Origin: DATBGO01 sp963695645
Lineage (GTDB): Bacteria > Actinomycetota > Actinomycetes > Streptosporangiales > Streptosporangiaceae
Assembly: GCA_963695645.1 (NCBI GenBank)
Contig: CAVOHC010000008.1
Location: forward strand, 62,001-126,000
Direction: 5' to 3'
DNA length: 64,000 nucleotides
In this document: positions 45,028 to 53,281 of the stretch, piece by piece
How positions within the stretch are numbered: position 1 is the first letter of the stretch
Layout: the number at the start of each line of letters is the position of its first letter
Notes under the pieces: generated by a model
Told to the model about the DNA's origin: nothing
Seen by the model: the letters and a program-made list of their open reading frames with translations, nothing else
The model's database searches: none
Translations under genes and position numbers: made by a program

Positions 45028-45846
45028 TCAAATGTCGATGCGCCCCTGGCCCGCGCGTAGCACGGCGACGAATCTCTCGACATCGCCCTGGGACAGTGAT
45101 CGCCGCCACTCGCCGACGAAACCTCGCATGACGATGCCCGCGGGAAGGGGCTCAACTGACGTCAGCACGACGTCGCTGGGCAGCGAGGCCAGGGACACGT
45201 GGTAGGCGGGCAGCCGCAACGGCAGACGACGGCTGCCGAGGCGCAGGCGACGCGGCCGGAGCCGGATCGACCGTCCTTCGCTGGCCGCCTCTACTTCCAC
45301 GCGTGCCCATGGCGCCCTGCCTGCAAGACCGATGTGCGGGCTGCTAGCGTCGATGGCCAGGTCGAATCGGGGCTCCACGGTAGCCAGCCAACTCGACGCG
45401 AACGATGCCCGGATGTTCACTTCCCACAGCACGGGTGCGGCGACGAGCGTCGGTGCCGTGCCGGGCCAGAGGTGAACGTTTCGGGCCCGGATCTCCATCT
45501 GCTCGAGCTGGCCGCCTTCCCACTCGATGTCGTGCGCGGCGATGCGGACCTCACCGTACTGGCCCATCGACCGGGCGAGATCTGTACCGTCGACCGAGAT
45601 GTCATCGAGAACCATCGTCAGGTCGCGGCCCTTGACCCGGAACGTCCTGTTCTTGCCGATCAGCCGGGCACGGACGGCGTCGACGATCGCGCCGAAGGGG
45701 TCCCCTGGCAGCGTTTGCGCAAAGGGCATGCCCATCAGTGCCCCAGCCGGGGACAAGGAGAGAAGTTCGGTCCAGGTGCGCTTCCACTCGTCTGGCCACC
45801 AGCGATCGAACGGCGTAGCCGCCGCCATGGGCACATGCTGGCACAT
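45028..45846 (-). CDS. DUF2993-like protein (LmeA-related)
   Basis: A 272-residue protein rich in alternating beta-structure. The middle carries VRARLIGKNRTFRVKGRDLTMVLDDIS near 58-85 (KNRTFRVKGRDLTMVLDD), then IEIRARNVHLWPGTAPTLVAAPV, and later LPLRLPAYHVSLASLPSDVVLTSVEP. This resembles actinobacterial DUF2993 proteins, whose mycobacterial member LmeA acts in lipoarabinomannan biosynthesis. There is no signal peptide, unlike LmeA, so location is uncertain. The start is either GTG/ATG 45846 or ATG 45828 (MAAATPFDRW). Divergent from the repeat-rich gap at 45950. Confidence 0.55.
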   Translation of the reverse strand: MCQHVPMAAATPFDRWWPDEWKRTWTELLSLSPAGALMGMPFAQTLPGDPFGAIVDAVRARLIGKNRTFRVKGRDLTMVLDDISVDGTDLARSMGQYGEVRIAAHDIEWEGGQLEQMEIRARNVHLWPGTAPTLVAAPVLWEVNIRASFASSWLATVEPRFDLAIDASSPHIGLAGRAPWARVEVEAASEGRSIRLRPRRLRLGSRRLPLRLPAYHVSLASLPSDVVLTSVEPLPAGIVMRGFVGEWRRSLSQGDVERFVAVLRAGQGRIDI

Positions 45847-45965
45847 GGGCGTTGTCCGGGCAACGGGCCACCGGTCTCAGGGGCCGATTTCAAGCGGGAG
45901 GCCGCACCTGGCTCGTGCGTGATTCCCTGGTCATAGGATGGCGATTCTTTCGAAGAGCGGGTGAG

Positions 45966-46103
45966 GCGGGCGGTACTGGCCAAGGCCGGCGGTACTGGCC
46001 AGGCGGCTACTGGCCGGCGGTACCGGCCAAGGCCGGTCCGGCGGTACTGGCCAAGGCCGGTCCGGCGGTACTGGCCAAGGCGGGCGGTACTGGCCAAGGC
46101 GGT
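45966..46103. repeat. Degenerate tandem repeats around GGCGGTACTGGCCAAGG
   Basis: Seven or so copies of a unit with GGCGGTACTGGCCAAGG, the cleanest being 24 bp long with CCGGTCC between. Spacing varies from about 14 to 24 bases. It lies between divergently oriented genes (45846 minus and 46428 plus) and has no convincing coding function. Confidence 0.9.
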
Positions 46104-46139
46104 GGTGATGGTTGCGTGAGCGTCCGCTGTCCCCGAGGC

Positions 46140-46154
46140 TTAACCCGCGGTTAA
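46140..46154. promoter_or_regulatory. Palindrome TTAACC-CGC-GGTTAA
   Basis: A perfect 6-bp inverted repeat with a three-base centre, just before a T-rich stretch (TTCTTTTTCC) and about 275 bases upstream of the epoxide hydrolase gene. Possible operator; no regulator is adjacent. Confidence 0.35.
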
Positions 46155-46427
46155 CCTATCGTTCTTTTTCCTACCTAATTGCTGTCTCATCCTGCGACCA
46201 CGCTTGTCGTCTTTTGGTGGCCATGTTGCGCTGGGACTACATGGCGACGGATGCTGCGCCGCCCGGTGCCGGACCGGGTGCTGCGGGTGAGGTCAGGGGG
46301 TGGATTCGGCAGCCCAGGCACGGTCATGCGGGTTGCCATGAGGCGGTTGCCCGGCCCCGGAGGGCCCCGGCTTTGTCTAGAACGGTCTGCTCCCGCATCG
46401 ACCAACAAGCAAACCAAGGAGACCTAC

Positions 46428-47654
46428 ATGTCGGCCTCAACCGAAAACTCAGCAGGCCCCACAGCGATCCGGCCGTTCACGATCCCGATCACCCCCGAGG
46501 CGGAACTGGAGGCGCTGCGGGTACGCATCACGGCCACCCGCTGGCCCGACCAGGAAACCGTCGCAGATCACTCGCAGGGGCCGCAGCTAGCGACGATGCA
46601 GGCACTCGCGCGCTATTGGGCGGCAGAGTACGACTGGCGCCGGTGCGAGGCGAAACTGAGTGCCCTTCCGCATTTCATGACCGAGATCGATGGGCTGGAC
46701 ATCCACTTCATCCACGTCCGGTCGGGACATGAGAACGCCCTGCCGGTCATCATCACGCACGGGTGGCCCGGCTCGGTCATCGAGCTGCTGGCGGTCATCG
46801 ACCCGCTCACCAACCCCACCGCCCACGGCGCGAGCGCGTCGGACGCCTTCGACGTGGTAGTCCCGTCGATACCGGGCTACGGGTACTCCGGCAAGCCGCG
46901 GGAGACCGGCTGGGACCCGGACCGCATCGCACGCGCCTGGACCGAGCTGATGCAGCGCCTGGGATACACCCGGTTCGTGGCGCAAGGCGGCGACTGGGGC
47001 GCGATCATCACCGACGTGATGGCCGCCCAGGCACCTGAGGGATTGCTCGGCATGCATACCAACATGGCCGGCGTTGTCCCGCCTGACGTCTCAACGGCGC
47101 TCGCGCGTAACGTACTGGGGGCCGGCGGCCCGCCGCCATCGGGTCTGTCCGCTGCGGAAAGCCGCACGCACGAGCAGCTGAACTTCTTCTATACGAAGGG
47201 CATCGGCTACGGGATAGAAATGATTACGCAGCCGCAGACGCTCTACGGGATCGCGGACTCGCCCGTCGGGCTGGCCGCGTGGATGCTCAACCACGACGCG
47301 GCCAGTTACTCCGACATCGCGGAGGCCTTCGCGGGGCACCCGGTCGGCAACCTGACCCGGGACGAGGTCCTGGACAACGTCACGTTCTATTGGCTGACGA
47401 ACACAGGAATTTCCTCGGCCCGGCTGTACTGGGAGAACACGTTCGACTTCTTCGGCGTCCACAACGTGACCATCCCGGCCGCTGTCACGGTCTTTCCCAA
47501 GGAGATCTACAAGGCCCCGCGCAGCTGGGCCGAACGGGCCTACCCCAAGCTCATCTACTTCAACGAGGTCGACAGGGGCTGCCACTTCGCCGCCTGGCAG
47601 GAACCGGCCCTGTTCAGCAGCGAGGTTCGCGCGGCGTTCCGGTCACTGCGCTAA
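46428..47654 (+). CDS. Epoxide hydrolase with EHN domain
   Basis: A 408-residue microsomal-type epoxide hydrolase. The N-terminal EHN domain begins IRPFTIPITPEAELEALRVR and includes TRWPDQE near 37-43. The alpha/beta domain has HGWPGS at 111-116, the nucleophile Asp189 in AQGGDWGAI, and His386 in DRGCHFAAWQEP as base; the acid is likely a Glu/Asp in the FPKEIYKAPR region. These residues match EHN-type hydrolases that open epoxides to diols through an ester intermediate. ATG 46428 has AAGGAG (46415-46420). It is followed after 103 bases by the redoxin gene at 47758, possibly in one transcript. Confidence 0.93.
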   Translation: MSASTENSAGPTAIRPFTIPITPEAELEALRVRITATRWPDQETVADHSQGPQLATMQALARYWAAEYDWRRCEAKLSALPHFMTEIDGLDIHFIHVRSGHENALPVIITHGWPGSVIELLAVIDPLTNPTAHGASASDAFDVVVPSIPGYGYSGKPRETGWDPDRIARAWTELMQRLGYTRFVAQGGDWGAIITDVMAAQAPEGLLGMHTNMAGVVPPDVSTALARNVLGAGGPPPSGLSAAESRTHEQLNFFYTKGIGYGIEMITQPQTLYGIADSPVGLAAWMLNHDAASYSDIAEAFAGHPVGNLTRDEVLDNVTFYWLTNTGISSARLYWENTFDFFGVHNVTIPAAVTVFPKEIYKAPRSWAERAYPKLIYFNEVDRGCHFAAWQEPALFSSEVRAAFRSLR

Positions 47655-47757
47655 CCAGACACGTGCGGGCGGACCGCATTAGCCGCGCCGCCCGCATCCG
47701 CGAGGCACCGGCCGAGGGCCCGGGCCAGGACATCGAGCTACAGGGGAGGGCAATGTT

Positions 47758-48777
47758 ATGACAGCCTTCTGGCGCACGCCCGCCGGGCTGCACTTCGCCT
47801 CGGCCCAGCTGCCAGATGAGGGCCAGCTGGCGTCCTTCGACGGCGCCACCGGGTGGCTCAACTCCGAGCCGCTGACACCGGCCGGCCTGCGCGGGAAGGT
47901 CGTTCTGGCCGGCTTCTGGACCTACACCTGCATCAACTGGCTGCGCCAGCTTCCTTATGTCCGCGCCTGGGCCGGGAAATACGCCAGCCACGGGCTGGTG
48001 GTGATCGGCATCCACACACCGGAGTTCTCGTTCGAGCACAACGCCGACAACGTCCGCCGGGCCGTGCAGGAGATGAGGATCACCTACCCGGTCGCGACCG
48101 ACAGCAACTACGGGGTGTGGCTCGCCTTCGGCAACCACTACTGGCCCGCCCTCTATTTCGCCGACGCGCAGGGGCGTATCCGGCACCACCACTTCGGCGA
48201 GGGCGAATACGGCCAGTCGGAGATGGTGATCCAGCAACTGCTAGCCGAGTCCGGATCCACCGGCGCAGGCACGGACATGGTCTCGGTCGACCCTGGCGGC
48301 CTGGAAGTCCCGGCCGACTGGGCCAGCTTGAGATCACCCGAAAACTACACCGGCTATGAGCGCACCGAGGGCTTCGCCTCCCCCGGCGGCCCGGTGCCGG
48401 GCAAGCCGCACGCCTACATCGGCCCGGCGCGGCTGGGGCTCAACCAGTGGGCCCTGTCGGGGGACTGGACCATGGAGCAGGAGGCGGCCACGCTGAACGC
48501 GGCGGGCGGGCAGATCGCCTGCCGCTTCTACGCCCGCGACCTCAACCTCGTCATGGGACCGGCGGCACCAGGTACTTCCGTCCGGTTCCGGGTCGGTGTC
48601 GACGGGCGGCCGCCCGGCGAGGCGCACGGAACCGACGCCGACGCCGAGGGCAACGGCACCCTCTCGCAGCAGCGGGTATACCAGCTCATCCGGCAGCCTG
48701 GCCCCATCGCCGAGCGCACCTTCGAGATCACCTTCCCCGACCCGGGCGCTCAGGCCTACTGCTTCACCTTCGGCTAG
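47758..48777 (+). CDS. DipZ-like redoxin with C-terminal beta-sandwich
   Basis: A 339-residue protein. Residues 40-165 are a thioredoxin/TlpA-like domain with FWTYTCINWLRQLPYVRAW at the active site: Cys58 is kept, but the second Cys of CxxC is Trp61. This C-I-N-W form recurs in soil actinobacterial redoxins, so it is probably a real variant. GIHTPEFSFEHNADNVRRAV follows, as in DipZ. The C-terminal 150 residues (ENYTGYERTEGFAS, then AATLNAAGGQIACRFYARDLN) correspond to the carbohydrate-binding-like domain of mycobacterial DipZ. The membrane CcdA domain of DipZ and any signal peptide are missing, so it is probably cytoplasmic. ATG 47758 follows GGGGAGGG. Confidence 0.85.
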   Translation: MTAFWRTPAGLHFASAQLPDEGQLASFDGATGWLNSEPLTPAGLRGKVVLAGFWTYTCINWLRQLPYVRAWAGKYASHGLVVIGIHTPEFSFEHNADNVRRAVQEMRITYPVATDSNYGVWLAFGNHYWPALYFADAQGRIRHHHFGEGEYGQSEMVIQQLLAESGSTGAGTDMVSVDPGGLEVPADWASLRSPENYTGYERTEGFASPGGPVPGKPHAYIGPARLGLNQWALSGDWTMEQEAATLNAAGGQIACRFYARDLNLVMGPAAPGTSVRFRVGVDGRPPGEAHGTDADAEGNGTLSQQRVYQLIRQPGPIAERTFEITFPDPGAQAYCFTFG

Positions 48778-48844
48778 ACCGGAGCCGAGCAGGTGAACCG
48801 CGCCAGGTCGGCCGGGGGCGGCGGGTGCAGGCAGGCGGCCCCGC

Positions 48845-49095
48845 CCCCCCTTGGGGCCGCCTGCTGCCGTCCCGGAGACGGTGATGCCTGGCCAGCGGTG
48901 ACCGGGCCACTAGCAGTCGCCGCAGGTGCGGCAGAGCGTCGTCCTCCGCCTGCGGGGCGCTCCCGCAGGCGGTACAACGCGGCAAAGGAGTCCAGCGCCA
49001 CGTCTCCATGGCGTCGGCGTTAACCGGTCAGCAACACCGCCAGCCGGAACAGTGACCGGTACTGCACGTGGTACAAATCGGACAGAGTGTGATCC
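48845..49095 (-). pseudogene. Ghost of an ECF (SigE-type) sigma factor
   Basis: The minus strand reads TLSDLYHVQYRSLFRLAVLL, TG-stop-RRRHGDVALDSFAALYRL, then in another frame ALPHLRRLLVARSPLARHHRL. This follows sigma-70 region 2 of ECF factors: LYxxHYRSLVRLAVLLxGD, AEDVVQDSFxALxR, ALAYLRxxVVNRxRSxLRH. An in-frame TAA replaces part of the GD motif and a frame change follows. Region 4 is gone. It therefore cannot make a working sigma factor. Confidence 0.65.
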
Positions 49096-49306
49096 TGACT
49101 CCACTGGATCCCGGCAAACGGACCCAGATCCAGGTACTTCTAGGAAGGAACAGGAAGTTATCTCCTGCTCAAGCACTCTAAGTCAGCCTAGGCAGGAAGT
49201 AAAGAGCATGAGAAAGATAAACTAAGAAGAGCAGTACGAATCCTGGCCGATAGTTGCCGACGGGAGGGGCTGGACTCTTCCGTCTTCTTCGGGTAGGGAT
49301 GGTCAC

Positions 49307-49750
49307 GTGGCCGATGAGGGTCTGGCTGCGGCTCGCGGGGAGGACGGTCCTATGGCCGGTGAGGACTGGCAGCGGCTCGCCGATTACGTCGTTGCACGCC
49401 GGGTCGAGCTAGGCATGCGGGACAGGCGGGCATTCGCCGAGGCGACCGGGGTGACCGAGCGGACGCTGGGGAAGCTTGAGAACGGCCAGCGGGTTTCCCC
49501 CAGCACTCTCGGTATGGTCGAGAATCGGCTCGGCTGGGCCCCGGGTTCATGCCGACGGACACTGGCAGGAGGGGAGCCTGACGTGGGCTCGCCGGACCGC
49601 GGGCATGCCGAGTATGAAGACCCGACGCTATGGCACCTCGCGAGCACCCCGGGACTGCCCCCCGACGTGGTTCGCGGCCTCGTCGCACTCGCCCGGAACT
49701 GGCGGCAGGGCGACGACGGCACAGACGAGCAGGCCCGGCGGCGCGCTTGA
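49307..49750 (+). CDS. XRE-type helix-turn-helix protein
   Basis: A 147-residue DNA-binding protein. The HTH lies at about residues 38-65: RRAFAEATGVTERTLGKLEN followed by GQRVSP, matching the turn G-V-T/S and recognition helix of XRE/Cro-type proteins. The C-terminal half includes EDPTLWHLASTPGLPPDVVRGLVALA, an actinobacterial extension. GTG 49307 has GGGTAGGGAT upstream. It precedes the Ser/Thr kinase gene by 130 bases on the same strand; regulation of or by the kinase is a plausible guess only. Confidence 0.8.
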   Translation: MADEGLAAARGEDGPMAGEDWQRLADYVVARRVELGMRDRRAFAEATGVTERTLGKLENGQRVSPSTLGMVENRLGWAPGSCRRTLAGGEPDVGSPDRGHAEYEDPTLWHLASTPGLPPDVVRGLVALARNWRQGDDGTDEQARRRA

Positions 49751-49879
49751 CCGCAGCCGCTGGACCGACTGCGGAAGTTCCGCCGCAGGAAAGTCTGGTC
49801 TAGCTGCAGCAACCTTGCTCGCGAGCAGTCCCTGACCAGCACAGACGTCGTCCAAATCTGGACGTGCGGTGAAACTGCC

Positions 49880-51769
49880 ATGCAGAATGGCCGGGTGACA
49901 TTCACGCCGTCCGCCATGTCCGGGATGCTTCCCCTGCGGGTGACCGATCCGCGGGAGGTGGGCGGATACGGGCTGGTCGGCCGCCTCGGCGAAGGCGGCC
50001 AGGGCGTCGTGTTCCTGGCCGTTAGCAGCGCGGGAACCCAGGTGGCGCTCAAGGTCCTGCCAGCGACCACGGATTCGCAGGTCCGGAACAGGTTTCTGAA
50101 GGAAGTTGCCGCGGCGCAGCGGGTAGCCCGGTTCTGCACTGCGCAGGTTCTGGATGCGGGAATCTTCGAACGTCGGCCCTTCATCGTCAGCGAGTACGTC
50201 CACGGGCCGTCGCTGGTAGAAGTCGTCGAGCAGGACGGGCCCCGCGGCGGCTCGGCGCTGGAGCGCATCGCCGTCGCGACGCTGACCGCGCTAGGTGCCG
50301 TGCACGCCGCCGGGATGGTGCACCGCGACTTCAAGCCCGCCAATGTCCTGCTCGGGCCGGACGGACCAGTGGTGATCGACTTCGGGCTGGCGACCGTGCC
50401 CGGTATGACCACCACGGGCCTTTCTGGCCAGGCCGCCATGGGAACTCCGGCGTACATGGCTCCCGAGCAGCTGGCCGGCGAGCGAGTGACCGCGGCAGCC
50501 GACATGTGGTCGTGGGCGGTTTCGATGACCTTCGCCGGAACGGGCAAGCTGCCGTTCACGGGTGAGTCATTGACAGCCATGGCCTTCGCCATTCTTCATG
50601 GTGAGCCGTCGGTTGGCAGGCTTCCCGAACCACTTGGCTGCCTCGTTCGTCGCTGCCTCAACAAGGACCCGGCAGTTCGGCCCTCCGCCCGCGATGCGCT
50701 CAGCGAGCTTGTCGCCGCCGGGGCGCAGCCCATGGGCCCGCTCCCGCCGCAGGTCACAACCCTTGCCGTGGATGACGAGGCAGCTGCCTCATCGGCAGCA
50801 CCAGCCGAAGCACCCGAGCCGCCGCAGCGCATCGCAGGCCCAAGCTCGAACCGCGACGGGGCAGGGGATAAGGCAGGGCATGCGCGGGGCGGCATTGGTC
50901 ACGTCAGGCAGCGCTGGCGGGCGACCGCGCTCGTCGCCTCAATTCTGCTCATTAGCGGTGCCGGTGGACTGACGCTCATCCTGTCCCGGCACGGCCCGTT
51001 GCCAGGGCAGTCAGGGAGCGGTCCCGCTGGGAGCAGCCAGGAGCTCGCTTCGGCGACCGCGGCAAGAACGCGGGCCATCACCTGGATACTGCAGCAGGTC
51101 AGCCGAGCCACAGTCGTGTCATGCGATCCCCAGGTGTGCGCCGACCTTGCCCAGCGGGGCTTCCCGAACCTCGAAACACTTGGGCCGGGATCGACAGATC
51201 CGCTCGGCTCAACCCTGGTCGTGGCCACCGGCGCTATCCGAGCCCAGTTCGGCCGTCGGCTGGCCTCCGTCTACGCTCCGGCCGTCATCGCGAGCTTCGG
51301 CTCAGGGACCGCCAAGATCGAAATCAGATGGGCCTTTCCTGGCGGCACCTCCGCGTATCGCGCCGCTCTGGAGCCGGATCTGGACGCCAGGAAGATCCAG
51401 GACGCTCAGCTCCTTACCAACAGCCACATCACGGTCTCGGCCACCGCCAGGGCACAGCTTCTCAGCGGCGACATTGATCCGCGGCTGCCGATGCTCATCG
51501 CCGCCATGACTGCTGCATACCCGGTGCGGATCGTGGACTTCGGCGAGCAGCCACCGGGTGGCGGACCCGCGAGCCTCCTGCGGTCCATGGACTTGGCGAC
51601 GCACGTCAGCGCGGCGCACCTCAAGGCGCCGGCCTACATCAGCTGGATGCAGGGGCTGGCAAACGCTCAATGGGCCCAATACCTCCCGGCTTCGAGCAAG
51701 CTGGTCACGCTGCCTGCTGGCCAGACCGTGCTGCGGATCGAGTTTGACGCACCCAGCCCGCTCAGTTAG
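49880..51769 (+). CDS. Membrane-anchored serine/threonine protein kinase
   Basis: A 629-residue PknB-type kinase. The glycine loop GEGGQGVVF is at 38-46, Lys58 in VALKVL is the ATP Lys, the catalytic loop is VHRDFKPANVLL with Asp150, DFGLA has Asp167, and GTPAYMAPEQ follows as the activation-loop end. A Pro/Ala-rich linker leads to one transmembrane helix at about 348-368 (ATALVASILLISGAGGLTLIL). The external ~260 residues contain SRATVVSCDPQVCADLAQRG with two close Cys and no PASTA repeats; I do not recognise the domain, though actinobacterial kinases of unknown ligand often carry such one-off sensors. Start ATG 49880 or the GTG at 49895 are both possible. Confidence 0.93.
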   Translation: MQNGRVTFTPSAMSGMLPLRVTDPREVGGYGLVGRLGEGGQGVVFLAVSSAGTQVALKVLPATTDSQVRNRFLKEVAAAQRVARFCTAQVLDAGIFERRPFIVSEYVHGPSLVEVVEQDGPRGGSALERIAVATLTALGAVHAAGMVHRDFKPANVLLGPDGPVVIDFGLATVPGMTTTGLSGQAAMGTPAYMAPEQLAGERVTAAADMWSWAVSMTFAGTGKLPFTGESLTAMAFAILHGEPSVGRLPEPLGCLVRRCLNKDPAVRPSARDALSELVAAGAQPMGPLPPQVTTLAVDDEAAASSAAPAEAPEPPQRIAGPSSNRDGAGDKAGHARGGIGHVRQRWRATALVASILLISGAGGLTLILSRHGPLPGQSGSGPAGSSQELASATAARTRAITWILQQVSRATVVSCDPQVCADLAQRGFPNLETLGPGSTDPLGSTLVVATGAIRAQFGRRLASVYAPAVIASFGSGTAKIEIRWAFPGGTSAYRAALEPDLDARKIQDAQLLTNSHITVSATARAQLLSGDIDPRLPMLIAAMTAAYPVRIVDFGEQPPGGGPASLLRSMDLATHVSAAHLKAPAYISWMQGLANAQWAQYLPASSKLVTLPAGQTVLRIEFDAPSPLS

Positions 51770-51899
51770 CCCAATGCGCTGGAGCGGGGGCCAAGTGCCA
51801 AGTCCGCGGCCGGGCGAAGGCCCCACCGGAAGCCCACCGACAAAACGGAACTACTTAGCGCGGATTACGTCGTTCCGGCGGCCGCGCGGCAAACGCCTT

Positions 51900-52085
51900 T
51901 CAGCTCCGCCCGCACGACTTTGTGCCCACGAGCTTGTGTTGTTCGTTGACGTGGTCAGGGTTGAACTCGCGGGCAATGAGCGCAGCGGACTTGGGATGCT
52001 GGATGCGCACGACCTCAGCCGCGCCGCGTTCAGCGCAAGTTTCGAGGCCTCCCGTTAGGAGATGGGCGATGATCTCCCAGGTCAT
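51900..52085 (-). CDS. Possible 61-residue ORF, unknown
   Basis: An ATG at 52085 opens TWEIIAHLLTGGLETCAERG, then AAEVVRIQHPKSAALIARE and FNPDHVNEQHKLVG, ending at TGA 51900. The residue pattern looks protein-like (charged helix followed by a loop), but I know no family. It overlaps the start of the oppositely oriented arginase-fold gene by 17 bases and has no clear ribosome site; it could also be a gene remnant. Confidence 0.25.
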   Translation of the reverse strand: MTWEIIAHLLTGGLETCAERGAAEVVRIQHPKSAALIAREFNPDHVNEQHKLVGTKSCGRS

Positions 52086-52989
52086 TGAGGTGCCGTCGCC
52101 GCTCGGGCTTCGCCCGAGCGGGCTGGAAGACGGTCCGGACGCGCTGCGAAGGGCAGGCCTCCACGAGCGCCTCGGCTCCCCGGATGCGGTACGTATCGAC
52201 GTGCCGCCATACGACAACGTGCGCGACCCGGAAACCGGGATCCTGAATCCGCAGGGGATCACGGCGGTCGCGCGCGACGTTGCCCGTGCCGTGGATGCCA
52301 CGCTTGAGGCCGGCCGGTTCCCCGTCCTGCTGGGCGGCGATTGCAGCATCGTGCTCGGCCCGCTCCTCGCCCTTCGCCGCCTGGGCCGATATGGCCTTGC
52401 GTTCCTGGACGGTCACGCCGACTTCCAGCATCCCAGCGACGAGCCGAACGGCGAGGTCGCATCGCTGGACCTGGCGGTGGCAACCGGACGCGGCCCTGAG
52501 CTGCTCACCAACCTCGACGGGCTGCGGCCGCTCGTCCGGGACGAGGATGTCGCGCTGGTCGGCTACCGGGTCCTGGACGATAACGATCATTTCCTCGGCG
52601 AGCATATCCGGAGCACAGCCATCACTGTCGTAGACCTATCCGAACTCCGGGAGACAGGCACCGGCCGCTCGCTTGAGAAGGTGCTGGCTACGGTCACCAG
52701 CCCCGGCCTTCAAGGATTCTGGGTGCATCTCGACGTCGATGTTCTCGACGACGCCCTGATGCCAGCCGTGGACTACCGCCATCCCGGCGGCATTACCTGG
52801 CAAGAGGCCGCACAGATCCTCGGCGGCCTGCTCGCCAGTGATAGCGCACGCGGCCTGGAGGTCACAATCTTCAACCCGCGGCTCGACCCCGACGGCGGGA
52901 TCGCCCAGCGCCTGTCTGACCTCATCACCGATAGCATCCTGCGGCGGACCGCTGCTGATGGACGTTCGCACCGGCTCCGGCATCCATAG
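52069..52989 (+). CDS. Arginase/agmatinase-fold protein with Cys variant of the metal site
   Basis: A 306-residue ureohydrolase-superfamily protein. The metal motif normally GGDHS is GGDCS with Cys92; the second is LDGHADFQ with Asp114, His116, Asp118; the third is HLDVDVLDD with Asp222 and Asp224. The fold is complete, but a Cys replaces the first metal-ligand His. Related actinobacterial proteins annotated only as arginase family share this change as far as I recall. Actual guanidino hydrolysis is therefore uncertain; formiminoglutamase-like or another amidine substrate is possible. ATG 52069 follows TAGGAGATGGGC. Confidence 0.85.
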   Translation: MISQVIEVPSPLGLRPSGLEDGPDALRRAGLHERLGSPDAVRIDVPPYDNVRDPETGILNPQGITAVARDVARAVDATLEAGRFPVLLGGDCSIVLGPLLALRRLGRYGLAFLDGHADFQHPSDEPNGEVASLDLAVATGRGPELLTNLDGLRPLVRDEDVALVGYRVLDDNDHFLGEHIRSTAITVVDLSELRETGTGRSLEKVLATVTSPGLQGFWVHLDVDVLDDALMPAVDYRHPGGITWQEAAQILGGLLASDSARGLEVTIFNPRLDPDGGIAQRLSDLITDSILRRTAADGRSHRLRHP

Positions 52990-53281
52990 CCGCGCATCCC
53001 CAGGCCCGGTCCGCGAGGACTGGCCCGGACAGGCACTACGCGTACGACGTGATCGTTATGCGCCATCGGCCACAGCCCACACTGCCCGCCTGGAGCCAGC
53101 CCCGGGCCGGTCGGCATGGCCGTCCCCGCCGCACCGAACACGGTAATCTGCGTGCCGCAATCCACGCGGCCGACGAACCGGACTGCCGCAGCTAGTCGGC
53201 AATATGCGCGCCCACGCAATCTGGACCGCGGCGGTCACCGGCCTGACCCTGAGCCGAGTCGGCTCTGGGAGGATGGGTGGC

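Noticed and set aside
25834..46103. Possible CRISPR arrays at 25834 and 45966
   Set aside because: The units are tandem or near-tandem with no unique spacers of 30 bases and no cas genes.
49384..50592. 402-codon minus-strand open frame
   Set aside because: Antisense to the XRE and kinase genes; its Ser/Arg/Pro-rich translation mirrors their codon pattern and has no domain.
17145..51850. Similar strings CCACCGGAAGCCCAC at 17145 and near 51823
   Set aside because: Too short and with no shared context; neither site has terminal repeats or a coding link.
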